Assembly (NCBI GenBank): GCA_017306865.1
Contig: JAFKHH010000028.1
Span: 1-64,000, forward strand
Direction of reading: 5' to 3'
DNA: 64,000 nt
Source: Filimonas sp.
GTDB taxonomy: Bacteria; Bacteroidota; Bacteroidia; Chitinophagales; Chitinophagaceae
Part shown: in pieces, positions 9,441 through 19,291 of the stretch
Layout of the letters: every line of letters begins with the position of its first letter
Numbering within the stretch: position 1 is the stretch's first letter
The notes under the pieces: generated by a model
Seen by the model: the letters and a program-made list of their open reading frames with translations, nothing else
Told to the model about the DNA's origin: nothing
Database searches by the model: none
Made by a program: the position numbers and the translations under genes

Positions 9441-12400
9441 ATGAGAGATTTGCTACAAGTCTCACAGGCCTTCTATTTAAAATGTAGAAGGTATGTGTTG
9501 ATCGGCACGCTAAGCGCATTAGCGACTTTTTCCGCTGTAGATTCTTACGCCCGGGCCGGGCAGGAAGCGAAAGTTTCCATTAGTGCAAAGAACGTAACGA
9601 TTGCAACGGTCTTTGCCGAAATTCAAAAACAAACAAAGCTGTACATCTTCTACAACAATGATGTACTGGACGACAAAGAGAAAGTAAGTGTTCAGTTTAC
9701 TTCCATGGAAGTAGATAAAGCGCTTAAGAGCATCCTTAAAGGGAAAAGCCTCGACTTCAACATTACAGAAAATTACATTGTGATCTTCTCTGCGAAAGAA
9801 AAAGAGAAGGAAAAAACAACTGCTACCATTGTTCTTACAGGCGTTAAGTATGAAGCTTACGCAGATACGATCAAGACAAAAAAGTTGAGTGGTAGAGTAT
9901 TAAGCGAAGAAGAAGCCACACCGATTTCTTCTGCCTCTGTTATGATCCTGCATACCAAACGCGGTACGTCTACCAATGCCAACGGTGAGTTTACTGTAGA
10001 TGTAATGCCAGGCGATAGCTTACAAATTACATATATAGGCAAAGACCCTAAGAAGATCGTATATCGCGATCAGGCTTTCCTTACTGTAAAGCTTGGAAAC
10101 GCTGCCAGCAAAGACATGAACGAAGTGGTAGTAACTGGCTACCAGACTGTACAAAAGAAATTGTTTGCAGGTTCCAGCTCTACGCTCTCTTCTAAAGAAC
10201 TGGAAAGAGCAGGTATGGCAGATGTTACCAAAATGCTGGAGGGCCAGTTTGCAGGTGTGTCTTTGCAAACTGTATCTGGTACATTTGGTGCAGCACCTAA
10301 ATTAAGGATCCGTGGTGCAACCTCTTTGTCTGGTGATAACAAACCGCTTTGGGTTATCGATGGTATCATTGTGGAAGATGTGGTAAACATCTCTAACGAA
10401 GCATTGACTACCGGCGATATGAACACCCTGTTAGGTTCTTCTATCGCAGGCGTAAACCCTGCTGACATCCAGGACATCACTATCCTGAGAGATGCAGCCG
10501 CAACAGCGTTGTATGGTGCACGCGCCATGAACGGTGTAGTTGTAGTAACAACTAAAAAAGGTAGAGCAAGTTCCAGCGGCGCTCCAACAGTGAGCTATAC
10601 AGGAAACTTCTCCAGGTATATCAAACCAAGTTATTCAAACTTTGACATCATGAGCTCTTCTGACCAGATGGGCGTATTGACTGAAATGATGAATAAAGGT
10701 TACTTCCAGATGCCCGCTGTCTTAAGCGGCGGCAATGGTGGTGTTATCTATACTATGTATGATAAGATCAGGACGTACGATCCTGCTACAGGTACTTTCG
10801 CATTGAGAAATGATGATCAGAGCAAACTCAATTTCCTGTCAAGATATGCAAATGCAAACACAGACTGGTTTGACATCATTTTCAAAAACTCACTGATACA
10901 GGAACACTCCATCAGTATCTCTTCCGGTACAGAAAAATTTCAAACATATTCTTCTGTTTCTTACCTGAAAGATGACGGGCAGACAATTGGTAACAATGTA
11001 GAACGTTACACTGGTAACTTCCGTATGAACTTCAAAATGGGTGACAAATTCAGAGGAGAGTTGTTAACTGCCGGTTCTGTAAGAAACCAACAGGCGCCGG
11101 GTACACAAAACCAACAATCAGAACCTGTATATGGTAGTTACTTAAGAGGTTTCGATATTAACCCATACAACTTTGTACTGAACACCAGCAGAATGCTGAC
11201 GCCGTATGACGAGAAAGGCAATCTTGAATATTATCGCCAGAACTTTGCACCATTTAATATCCTGAATGAGCTCAACTCAAACTACATGAAGTTGAACATG
11301 GTGGATTGGAAAGTGCAAGGTACTATCGGGTATAAAATATTACCATCATTAGAGTATAGCATCATTGGTGCATACCGTTATGTAAAAACAGAAAACCAGA
11401 CTTATATACTGGAAAACTCCAACAGGGCTACGGCTTACAGATCTGCGAATGATGCAACTGCTGTAGGTAGCAATGACCTGTTATATAAAGATCCGGATTT
11501 ACCCAACTCACTGCCATTCGTAGTATTACCAAACGGTGGTTTCTACAATGTAGAAAATAATAACCTGAAGTCTTTTTACTTCAGGCAGAGTTTAGAGTTT
11601 AATAAAACGATCAATGAAGACCATACTATCACAGCATTTGCTTCCATGGAAGCAAGAAGCTCTGACAGGCAGAATGAATTTTTTGACGGTGTTGGTTACC
11701 AGTTTGCAAATGGTGGACTTGTAGCACCATACTATCGTTACTTTAAACAAGCTGCTGAGCAAGGCAAACCATACTTCGGTATGAAGCCAACAAAAGATCG
11801 TTTCCTGGCTTACATGGGTACATTTACGTACTCTTATAAAAACAGGTACACCGTTACGCCAACAATCAGGTATGATGGTTCAAACAAAATGGGCAAAAGC
11901 ACAGTGGCACGCTGGTTACCTACATGGAACATAGCTGCTAACTGGAACATCAGTAACGAATCGTTCTGGAGACGCAACAAGATCGTTTCATCTGTAGTAT
12001 TGCGCGGCTCTTATGGTTTAACAGGTAACATCGGCTCTGCAACCAACTCTATTGCTACCTTTTACAACCAGATAGCAAGAAGGCCATACATCACAGACCA
12101 GGAGACTTTGACTTATATAGATGCATTGGAAAATGCCCAGTTGACATGGGAAAAATCTAAAGACCTGGATATTGGTGCAGACATCGGGTTCCTCAATAAC
12201 AGGATTAATTTTACTGTTGACTATTATAACAGGAAAATACATGATCTCATCGGTTCGTTGCTAACTTCTGGTATCGGCGGTCAGTCAAGCAAAGTAGGTA
12301 ACTACGGCAAAATGAGCGCACACGGCGTGGAATTTACATTGAATGGAAAAGTGATCAGGTCAAAAGACTTTGACTGGTCTTCACGCTTCAACCTTGCATA

Positions 12401-13172
12401 CAATACAAACAAGATCACGAATCTGGAAACAACGCCGCTTATCTGGACAGCAGTGTCTGGCAATGGTGGGGCTGTGCTGGAATATCCGCAACGTGCTATC
12501 TTTTCTGTACAGTTTGCAGGTTTAGACCACTACTATGGTTATCCTACATTCGTTGGCACCAGCGCAACTAAAACAACCTACGTGAACCTGCAAAGCGATA
12601 ACCTGCTTCAGTTGAAATACGAAGGTCCGTCTGACCCAACTGTAACAGGCGGTTTCTATAACCAATTCCGCTACAAAGCATTTACTGTATCAGCCTTGTT
12701 GAAATTCAGCTATGGAAACGTATTGAGGCTGAATCCTGTGATCAGTTCTAACTATACTGACATGCAGGCAATGACAAAAGATATGTTGAACAGGTGGATC
12801 ATGCCGGGTGATGAAAAAAGAACATCCATTCCTGCTATTCTTGATCCGGTGAACGCTGCGAAAATAACAGACGCTTCCGGTGCCCAGGTAGATGCAAGAT
12901 ATCCTTACAACCTATACAACTATTCTACAGAGCGAGTAGTAAGTGGCGATTACATCAAGTTGTCAAATATATCATTGTCATATGCAATACCAACAAGAGT
13001 AGTGAAAACGGTAGGTATGACTAACGCATCATTGGCTGTTACGGCAAACAATATCTGGACGATTAAAGCAGATAAACGCCTGAACGGACAAGACCCTGAA
13101 TTCTATAACTCAGGTGGTGTGGCACTTCCTGCGTCAAAACAAGTTACACTCTCAGTTAAAATCGGATTCTAA
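9441..13172 (+). CDS. SusC/RagA TonB-dependent outer-membrane receptor with STN signalling domain
   Basis: 1243 residues. After the signal region, an STN domain (about 45-105, VSISAKNVTIATVFAEIQKQ), a carboxypeptidase-regulatory-like domain (about 148-225, LSGRVLSEEEATPISSASV), the TonB box region NEVVVTGYQ, a plug with LRIRGATSLSG and ALYGARAMNGVVVVTT, and a long barrel ending in an aromatic residue (VKIGF). The STN domain contacts the FecR protein, so this receptor both imports and signals. The substrate cannot be read from sequence. It is followed by SusD 11 bases later, so the two are one transcript. Confidence 0.95.
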   Translation: MRDLLQVSQAFYLKCRRYVLIGTLSALATFSAVDSYARAGQEAKVSISAKNVTIATVFAEIQKQTKLYIFYNNDVLDDKEKVSVQFTSMEVDKALKSILKGKSLDFNITENYIVIFSAKEKEKEKTTATIVLTGVKYEAYADTIKTKKLSGRVLSEEEATPISSASVMILHTKRGTSTNANGEFTVDVMPGDSLQITYIGKDPKKIVYRDQAFLTVKLGNAASKDMNEVVVTGYQTVQKKLFAGSSSTLSSKELERAGMADVTKMLEGQFAGVSLQTVSGTFGAAPKLRIRGATSLSGDNKPLWVIDGIIVEDVVNISNEALTTGDMNTLLGSSIAGVNPADIQDITILRDAAATALYGARAMNGVVVVTTKKGRASSSGAPTVSYTGNFSRYIKPSYSNFDIMSSSDQMGVLTEMMNKGYFQMPAVLSGGNGGVIYTMYDKIRTYDPATGTFALRNDDQSKLNFLSRYANANTDWFDIIFKNSLIQEHSISISSGTEKFQTYSSVSYLKDDGQTIGNNVERYTGNFRMNFKMGDKFRGELLTAGSVRNQQAPGTQNQQSEPVYGSYLRGFDINPYNFVLNTSRMLTPYDEKGNLEYYRQNFAPFNILNELNSNYMKLNMVDWKVQGTIGYKILPSLEYSIIGAYRYVKTENQTYILENSNRATAYRSANDATAVGSNDLLYKDPDLPNSLPFVVLPNGGFYNVENNNLKSFYFRQSLEFNKTINEDHTITAFASMEARSSDRQNEFFDGVGYQFANGGLVAPYYRYFKQAAEQGKPYFGMKPTKDRFLAYMGTFTYSYKNRYTVTPTIRYDGSNKMGKSTVARWLPTWNIAANWNISNESFWRRNKIVSSVVLRGSYGLTGNIGSATNSIATFYNQIARRPYITDQETLTYIDALENAQLTWEKSKDLDIGADIGFLNNRINFTVDYYNRKIHDLIGSLLTSGIGGQSSKVGNYGKMSAHGVEFTLNGKVIRSKDFDWSSRFNLAYNTNKITNLETTPLIWTAVSGNGGAVLEYPQRAIFSVQFAGLDHYYGYPTFVGTSATKTTYVNLQSDNLLQLKYEGPSDPTVTGGFYNQFRYKAFTVSALLKFSYGNVLRLNPVISSNYTDMQAMTKDMLNRWIMPGDEKRTSIPAILDPVNAAKITDASGAQVDARYPYNLYNYSTERVVSGDYIKLSNISLSYAIPTRVVKTVGMTNASLAVTANNIWTIKADKRLNGQDPEFYNSGGVALPASKQVTLSVKIGF

Positions 13173-13183
13173 AACATTTAACA

Positions 13184-14653
13184 ATGAAGAAAGCAAAAAA
13201 TAGTTTACTGTCTTGTGGAGCGCTTTTATGCTTGACTTTGCTGGGCAGTTGTAGCAAATACCTGGATGAAAATCCTGATAACAGGACAGATATAGATAAT
13301 GTACAAAAAGTAGCACAACTGGTAGGTACTGCTTATCCGCAATACGATTACCTGACTGTTGCTGAAACTGCATCTGATAATGCAGAAGACAAAGGCCCAA
13401 GCGTAGGCTCGGTAAACGACCTGCTGACAGCTTATTACACATGGCAGGATGTGCCGGGTGGTGGTACCAACTCCTCTGACAATTTATGGGATGGATGTTA
13501 TCAGGCCATTGCTGCAGCCAACCAGGCATTAGAAGCAATAGATGCAAACAACTTTGGATCAGCAGTGCTGCCATATAAAGGCGAAGCATTAGTAGCAAGA
13601 GCGTATGCACATCACCTGTTGGCAATCTTCTTTGCTAAACCATACAAAGCTGGTGGCGATAACAGCTCTCCGGGAATACCTTATGTTACAAAACCAGAAA
13701 AAGTATTGTTAGCTGGGTATAACAGGGGTACAGTAAAATCTACTTACGACAGTATAGAACATGACCTCGAAGCAGGTATCAAATTGTTGTCTGCTGCTGC
13801 ATATTCAGTACCTAAGTATCACTTTACGCCGGCTGCCGCGCATGCTTTTGCTTCACGCTTCTACCTGTTCAAAGGTGATTGGCAAAAAGTGGTAGATCAT
13901 GTAAATGCAATGATCCCCTCAGGTGATATTGTAAACAACTTACGTCCCATCTCTACTACTATCAAAGCATGGTCATTGTCTGAGTACAACATCAATTTTA
14001 CGAAGACAGATATGAAGTCTACTTTGTTACAGTGTAGCGATTACTCCACCTATCAGCGTATTTATACCACACCACGTTATGGGTATGGTGCTAAACTGGT
14101 AGATATGTACCTGAAACCGAACGTAACCGGTAAAGTAGTACAGAACAAAGTAATTAACTACGGCATACCAAACTATACAACGTACAAGTGGAAAGAGTAT
14201 TTCTTCTACACCACAGCTTCTACAGGGTTTCCTTATCTGCCATTTATTGCATTAACTGTTGATGAGGCATTGATGAACAGAGCCGAAGCTTACGCTGAGT
14301 TAGGGAAATTTGATCTTGCATTAAAAGATGTAAATGATTTTTATAGTGTGAGGTTGCAAAACTATAGCCCTTCTGTAGATGCTGTAACGACTGCTAAGAT
14401 CAAAGCATTCTATTCTATCGACGACCAGAAAGATGGTATTGTCAGGACGATCCTGGATGCAAAGAAAGCAGAGTTTTTGCAAGAAGGTATCCGCTGGATG
14501 GACATCGTGAGACGCGGACTTACTGTACGTAAAAATATCTATAGCCCTACAGGGGTAGAAAGCTTTATCGAGTTAGGGCCGGACGATCCAAGAAGATTGT
14601 TCCAGCTACCTGTGCAGGCACAGCTTGCAGGCATAGCATTGAACCCACGATAA
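13184..14653 (+). CDS. SusD/RagB-like substrate-binding lipoprotein
   Basis: 489 residues with a lipoprotein signal (LLCLTLLGSC, cysteine followed by SKYLDENPD). The helical body shows the family features NLWDGCYQAIAAANQALEAI and LVARAYAHHLLAIFF in the first third and the C-terminal KKAEFLQEGIRWMDIVRRGL. SusD proteins cap the SusC barrel and capture the ligand at the cell surface. It sits directly after the STN-type SusC gene. Confidence 0.93.
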   Translation: MKKAKNSLLSCGALLCLTLLGSCSKYLDENPDNRTDIDNVQKVAQLVGTAYPQYDYLTVAETASDNAEDKGPSVGSVNDLLTAYYTWQDVPGGGTNSSDNLWDGCYQAIAAANQALEAIDANNFGSAVLPYKGEALVARAYAHHLLAIFFAKPYKAGGDNSSPGIPYVTKPEKVLLAGYNRGTVKSTYDSIEHDLEAGIKLLSAAAYSVPKYHFTPAAAHAFASRFYLFKGDWQKVVDHVNAMIPSGDIVNNLRPISTTIKAWSLSEYNINFTKTDMKSTLLQCSDYSTYQRIYTTPRYGYGAKLVDMYLKPNVTGKVVQNKVINYGIPNYTTYKWKEYFFYTTASTGFPYLPFIALTVDEALMNRAEAYAELGKFDLALKDVNDFYSVRLQNYSPSVDAVTTAKIKAFYSIDDQKDGIVRTILDAKKAEFLQEGIRWMDIVRRGLTVRKNIYSPTGVESFIELGPDDPRRLFQLPVQAQLAGIALNPR

Positions 14654-14680
14654 ATTTATTCAGCAGTAAATACTATAATA

Positions 14681-16057
14681 ATGTTATCTAAAATATTAAT
14701 TAAATCATCTGCACTTGCACTCGTCGCGTTGTCCTTTGTAGCTTGTAAAAAGGACACTTTCACGCCGATTGATCCGAGATCATTAAACCCGGATACTACA
14801 GCAAGTAATACCGCCCTGGACCAATGGTTGAAGACAACCTTCCTGGATGAGTATAACATTAACGTGATCTATCATTATCATCGTTACTATCATGAGGCCG
14901 ACCGAAATGTAACGCCACCGGATCCGCAGTTTGTACAACCAATGATGACAACTGTACTGGAAGGTTACATACTGCCTTACCGCAAAATAGCAGGTGAAGC
15001 ATTTATTAAGAAAACAGTGCCTAAAGAGTTTGTGCTATATGGTTCTACATCTTACGATTCACAGAATATTGGCTATGCCGGTACAGCAACAGGCGGCATA
15101 AGGGTAAACCTCTTTGGGGTAGATAACTTCTCCCTCACGCCATCTTTTGTAACATCGAGGCTGCGTGTTATTCACCACGAGTTTACACACATCCTGAACC
15201 AGATCTTCACCATGCCGCCGGATTTCGAAAAGATCACAGCCTCTTCTTATAACGCGGCCTGGACAAACACACCGGTAGATACTGCACATAAGTATGGCTA
15301 TGTATCAAGCTATGCCTCACAAAACCCGGTGGAAGATTACGCAGAAACTACCTCCTCATTGTTAGTGTCCGGACAATCATGGTTTGATGATTGGGTAAGA
15401 ACATCTACCTCAACTGCCGGTCAGCTTGCATTGCGACTGAAAGAGTCAAACGTAGTAAACTACTTCAATACGCTCGGTATCGATTTCAGAGCGTTGCAGA
15501 AAGAAGTACAGTTGTATATTCAGAATACCTTAAAAGATCCTGCGGTTACTTTCCCATACTGGTTAAACAAAAACCTGTATAAAACGCTTACAGTGAATTT
15601 AAGTGATGGAATGTACACCACCTATGGCTCTTCACCGGATTTTAAAGCAGTGTATGATGCAACTACTGCAGCCATTGCAGCGGTAGGGAATGCTAATAGA
15701 AAGCTGAATTTCATTCGTCTCAATTTTGTATCTGCTACACAAATGAATCTATATATTAATTATAGCAATACTGCAGGGTCGGTATTTGAAGCTGCTTACG
15801 CCTTTAATATGGCAGTTACTAATTCGACAGGAGAAATTAAGTTTACTGTAGGTACACCTGGTGGTACGACTAACGAATGGGCTAACGCAACTGTAATACA
15901 AACAGGAGCGCAGCCGATGATCAACTATTTAAGCAGCAATACATTTATTGGTGAATGGTTGCAGTCAAATATGCCAGCAAACATGTTTACCAAAACAGCA
16001 GGGTTGTATGTAAAAGGTACCCCGACAAATTATTTCTATGGCCCATTAACTCAATAA
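14681..16057 (+). CDS. Zinc metallohydrolase lipoprotein of import loci
   Basis: 458 residues, lipoprotein signal with acylated Cys22 (LSFVAC|KK). The zinc motif HEFTH is at residues 166-170, within VIHHEFTHILNQ, and a further YAETTSSL at about 215 could supply the third ligand region. The family (substrate import-associated zinc metallohydrolase lipoprotein, putative zinc-binding metallopeptidase) is known to travel with SusC/SusD and DUF4302 genes, as here. A surface peptidase feeding the receptor is the likely role; the substrate is unknown. Confidence 0.88.
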   Translation: MLSKILIKSSALALVALSFVACKKDTFTPIDPRSLNPDTTASNTALDQWLKTTFLDEYNINVIYHYHRYYHEADRNVTPPDPQFVQPMMTTVLEGYILPYRKIAGEAFIKKTVPKEFVLYGSTSYDSQNIGYAGTATGGIRVNLFGVDNFSLTPSFVTSRLRVIHHEFTHILNQIFTMPPDFEKITASSYNAAWTNTPVDTAHKYGYVSSYASQNPVEDYAETTSSLLVSGQSWFDDWVRTSTSTAGQLALRLKESNVVNYFNTLGIDFRALQKEVQLYIQNTLKDPAVTFPYWLNKNLYKTLTVNLSDGMYTTYGSSPDFKAVYDATTAAIAAVGNANRKLNFIRLNFVSATQMNLYINYSNTAGSVFEAAYAFNMAVTNSTGEIKFTVGTPGGTTNEWANATVIQTGAQPMINYLSSNTFIGEWLQSNMPANMFTKTAGLYVKGTPTNYFYGPLTQ

Positions 16058-16063
16058 ACGTAT

Positions 16064-17410
16064 ATGAAAAAATTAATCATATTTTCTTTAATGGCCTTAC
16101 TGGCCGGCGGTTTTGTGGGTTGTAAAAAAGACTCTTATGTAGCCTTGTTTGATCAACTGCCACAGGACAGGATGAGTGACTCCATAAAGTATGTGCAAAA
16201 GACATTGACTTCGGCACCTAACGGTTGGGTAGCTATTATGCCTACCAGCTTTGGCGGTGGATATGGTTTCTATATGACCTTTGACGAAGCGTCTAATGTA
16301 ACCATGTATTCAGATTGGTCTACTGCATTTGCATCTACTGCGTTCAAATCACAATACCGTATCAAAGCAGACCAGGGTGCAAGCCTTTCTTTTGATACAT
16401 ACAATTACATTACCGAGCTGAATGACCCCGATAGAAGTGTAAGGAATGGGTATGGTGGCGATATAGATTTCATTTACGACCATACCAGTGGCGACAGTCT
16501 TATTATGCTAGGCAAAAGGTATAGGCAAAAATTAAGCCTCATTAAAGCAACGGCTGCACAGAAAGCCCAGTACACAAGCGGTGCCTATGCAACAGCTATT
16601 ACTAACTTTGCCAATTTCTTTGTAAATAATAAGAATGCCTTCATACAACTGGAAGACAATACAAAGATTGCTATTGAACCAAATTTCACCACTAATCTCG
16701 GTGCGGGCAAACGTATAACCCTGACAGCACTTTCTACATCAGGCGCTATTTCTTCAGCTACTGCAAAGTTTGCGCTGACAGTAGACCAGATGGCTATATT
16801 GGATAGTGGTGTAAACATCTCAGCATTACGTTTTGTAAAAGTTGCATGGAAAGATGCTACTACCATGGCGATCTATACATCTACTGGTAAGGAGTATATC
16901 ATTAATAATTCACCAGCGCCAATTCTGCCATTGTATATGTTGATGGGTGTGAAGTATTCTACTTTATACAGCGCGTTCAAAACTATTTACCCGGGTACAT
17001 CTACTGCCGGTGCTACTATTCTGAATTATTTCCATAATAACCTGAATAATGCGACAGCAACCGGTGGCTACTCGTTCAACTCTGGTAACATCAAACTCAC
17101 ATGGGATTTGGTGAATACGAGAGTAACATTTAATGGTTTTTCTAGCCAGAATGGTGGTACAAGTGGCTGGACAACGACTATTACCTATAAGTACACAGTA
17201 GATAACAGTGGCGTGTACAAATTTACATTGTACAGCGCTGCATCAGGTGGCTATGTTGCCAACATTATGACACAGTTAGATGCGTTTCTGAGAAACAATA
17301 GTGTGAAACTGGATTATTACATTGACACAACAGATCCGAATAAAACAGTATATGGTCAGATGAGCAGTGTGGAAACACCAACCACCGCTATGACCTTTGT
17401 TTTGCAGTAA
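16064..17410 (+). CDS. DUF4302 lipoprotein
   Basis: 448 residues, lipoprotein signal (MALLAGGFVGC|KKD). The N-terminal part SIKYVQKTLTSAPNGW, followed by FGGGYGFYMTFD, is the signature I associate with DUF4302. It follows the metallohydrolase gene by six bases, so it is the last gene of the uptake operon, and a strong terminator stands just behind it. Function is not established; as a lipoprotein it probably belongs to the surface import complex. Confidence 0.82.
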   Translation: MKKLIIFSLMALLAGGFVGCKKDSYVALFDQLPQDRMSDSIKYVQKTLTSAPNGWVAIMPTSFGGGYGFYMTFDEASNVTMYSDWSTAFASTAFKSQYRIKADQGASLSFDTYNYITELNDPDRSVRNGYGGDIDFIYDHTSGDSLIMLGKRYRQKLSLIKATAAQKAQYTSGAYATAITNFANFFVNNKNAFIQLEDNTKIAIEPNFTTNLGAGKRITLTALSTSGAISSATAKFALTVDQMAILDSGVNISALRFVKVAWKDATTMAIYTSTGKEYIINNSPAPILPLYMLMGVKYSTLYSAFKTIYPGTSTAGATILNYFHNNLNNATATGGYSFNSGNIKLTWDLVNTRVTFNGFSSQNGGTSGWTTTITYKYTVDNSGVYKFTLYSAASGGYVANIMTQLDAFLRNNSVKLDYYIDTTDPNKTVYGQMSSVETPTTAMTFVLQ

Positions 17411-17416
17411 TTAAGT

Positions 17417-17442
17417 AATAGCTCGGAGTTATCCGAGCTATT
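17417..17442 (+). terminator. Terminator of the sigma/SusCD operon
   Basis: An 11-bp perfect stem (17417-17427 with 17432-17442, core TAGCTCGGA) and loop GTTA, followed by TATATTTTC. It lies seven bases after the DUF4302 stop. Confidence 0.85.
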
Positions 17443-17653
17443 TATATTTTCTTTTTCTAAGTATCCTATAAAAGGCAAATTGAGACTACTAATTAATCCG
17501 GCTGAAATTGATGGACCTTAGTGTTCTTTAATGATTTTCAGTAGATGTATTACTACAAAGGCATTATAACTTTTTTATCTGTCAACCCTATGCTAGCTGT
17601 TGCTAATGACATTTTTAAACAAATTAATTGCATCCTAAACTAAAAAAATACGT

Positions 17654-18691
17654 ATGAAATTAAAACAATGGTTATTGCCTGTTATGCTAACTTGTTTTTT
17701 TATTAGTTGTTCAAAGAATGAGTTAACTAAAATTCCGGGAAAAGAGAATGCTGAGAAAGCGGCATACGAAACGCAGAAGAGAATAAAAAGCGCTACAAAT
17801 TCAAGCGGACCAGTTGTTTCTGCTGATTATGGAACTAAGATAAAGAGTTATGCTACGGACGTGGTACTTGAAAACTTAATTAATAATAGTGATCAGGCCC
17901 AACTTACAGCGTTTGTTAATTACACTGTTGATCAAATTAAAGCCAAAACGTATAATACATATGGGATTGATTTGTCTGGAGAAGAAAGAGAGCTCGTTAT
18001 TGTTTATGGTCTTTTTCAGGCGGCAAGGGAAAATTATATAGCAAACGGTGGCATTATTGGAGCAGAGTCTGGTTCAAGTAGTTCGGGAGGAGGATCATCT
18101 TTAGATTGTTTCCTCACAGCCGTTGTTGCATTGATTGGAATTACAGATGCTCAGAATATTTGGAAATCAATTGCTGCCGGGGCTGCCGAAGAAACTGTTA
18201 TTGCTTCATTGAAGCTTATGTTTAAAAGAGTTGCGACAGTTATTACGGCTGTTGTTACTATTTATCAAGTAGGTAAATGTTTAAATTGGTGGGGCGGTGG
18301 GCCGACAGAGACAGAAGTCTTTACACCATTTCCAAATGGGCCTTCTTCCTATAATGCTCATATACCACTTGAGTATTATCAGGTAGATATGGTGTTTTAT
18401 AATCAGGTGAATGTTGGTCTTATAAATTATCTGACTAATATAAGGGGCCTGTCTTTATTTGATGCAAATAACGTTGCAGAAGCTGTTTATTATGGTGGAG
18501 CTAATTATAATCCTTCTATTCCGGGGCAGGCTTCAGTAGCGATTGATACGTACGGAATTTATGTAGATGATTATTTTCATTATGTATATAACCAGCCTAG
18601 TTCGAACGGTCCAGTAGGGATGTTACCAAAGAAAGAAAAAATACAGCTCTTTGGTTTCGAGAGTATATTGCTAAGGCCAGCTATTGGGTAA
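17654..18691 (+). CDS. Lipoprotein with Gly-Ser linker and hydrophobic helical pair, unknown function
   Basis: 345 residues, AT-rich DNA. Lipoprotein signal ends in FFISC|SK. After a helical N-terminal domain there is a flexible linker (GSSSSGGGSS, about 140-150) and then two hydrophobic amphipathic stretches between two cysteines (CFLTAVVALIGIT and VATVITAVVTIYQVGKC), followed by WWGGG. The C-terminal third is aromatic-rich. I do not recognise the family. The cysteine-framed hydrophobic hairpin recalls small pore-forming peptides fused to a lipoprotein, but that is only an impression. Codon use differs from the uptake operon before it. Confidence 0.6.
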   Translation: MKLKQWLLPVMLTCFFISCSKNELTKIPGKENAEKAAYETQKRIKSATNSSGPVVSADYGTKIKSYATDVVLENLINNSDQAQLTAFVNYTVDQIKAKTYNTYGIDLSGEERELVIVYGLFQAARENYIANGGIIGAESGSSSSGGGSSLDCFLTAVVALIGITDAQNIWKSIAAGAAEETVIASLKLMFKRVATVITAVVTIYQVGKCLNWWGGGPTETEVFTPFPNGPSSYNAHIPLEYYQVDMVFYNQVNVGLINYLTNIRGLSLFDANNVAEAVYYGGANYNPSIPGQASVAIDTYGIYVDDYFHYVYNQPSSNGPVGMLPKKEKIQLFGFESILLRPAIG

Positions 18692-18809
18692 GAAAAAAAT
18701 ATAATTGTCATTAGCAATATTGAGAGTTCATATATAATGCTCACTTCGTAAGTAATACATTTTACCCTTGAAAACTTTTAGTACGCTTGGCTAGAGCAAA
18801 TTTAATTAA

Positions 18810-19046
18810 ATGGGGAAACTGGATAGTTTAAATAGATATGGGAGAAGGATTAGAAATTTAAGGATTGCGCTTGTTTGTATTTTAATCATAGGACTCTTCT
18901 TGAATGGGTTATATTATGAACATTATTTTACAGGCAAGAATGGCGATTTTTATCAAACGATTTTCGGTATTATAGTTTCTTGGTTAATAATAATACTTTG
19001 GAATATAGAAGTTGTTATTATGAAGAGAGAAAAAGGTGTTAAGTAG
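18810..19046 (+). CDS. Small two-helix membrane protein
   Basis: 78 residues with two clear membrane segments (LRIALVCILIIGLFLNGLYY and IFGIIVSWLIIILWNIEVVI) joined by a short acidic loop, and basic ends. No family recognised. It belongs to the AT-rich patch after the lipoprotein at 17654 and may be co-transcribed with it, 118 bases apart. Confidence 0.5.
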   Translation: MGKLDSLNRYGRRIRNLRIALVCILIIGLFLNGLYYEHYFTGKNGDFYQTIFGIIVSWLIIILWNIEVVIMKREKGVK

Positions 19047-19118
19047 AAGTTGATTTTAGGGGTAACAGAAATGTAAAAAATAATGTGACCCCTGCTTTTA
19101 ATAAAAAAACTTTTCCAT

Positions 19119-19205
19119 GTGCAAATCGAAAGGTTCAACCCGCAACCAGTAAAAACAGTCGATCCAATATCCTTTGAAAAGCTAGATGGCTCTGTAAATA
19201 ATTAG
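19119..19205 (+). pseudogene. Possible orphan 3' end of a lost gene
   Basis: A 28-codon open stretch (VQIERFNPQPVKTV, then FEKLDGSVNN and stop) ends 12 bases before a strong terminator at 19218-19241. No plausible start or body lies upstream in frame; a stop occurs shortly before. Codon choice looks coding-like. I read it as the surviving tail of a gene cut by insertion of the AT-rich patch, with low certainty. Confidence 0.25.
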
Positions 19206-19217
19206 CACATAGTGGTT

Positions 19218-19241
19218 AATCCCCGCATTATTGCGGGGATT
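19218..19241 (+). terminator. Intrinsic terminator
   Basis: A 10-bp perfect stem (AATCCCCGCA at 19218-19227, complement at 19232-19241), loop TTAT, then TTTATTTTC. Confidence 0.85.
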
Positions 19242-19268
19242 TTTATTTTCCCTCCATCATGTAAACTG

Positions 19269-19276
19269 TATATTTG
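19269..19276 (+). promoter_or_regulatory. TAnnTTTG promoter element
   Basis: TATATTTG matches the -7 consensus exactly. It overlaps the TTG at 19274 and therefore argues that translation of the next gene begins at the ATG at 19292, not at that TTG. Confidence 0.5.
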
Positions 19277-19291
19277 AACCAAAACAGGTGT

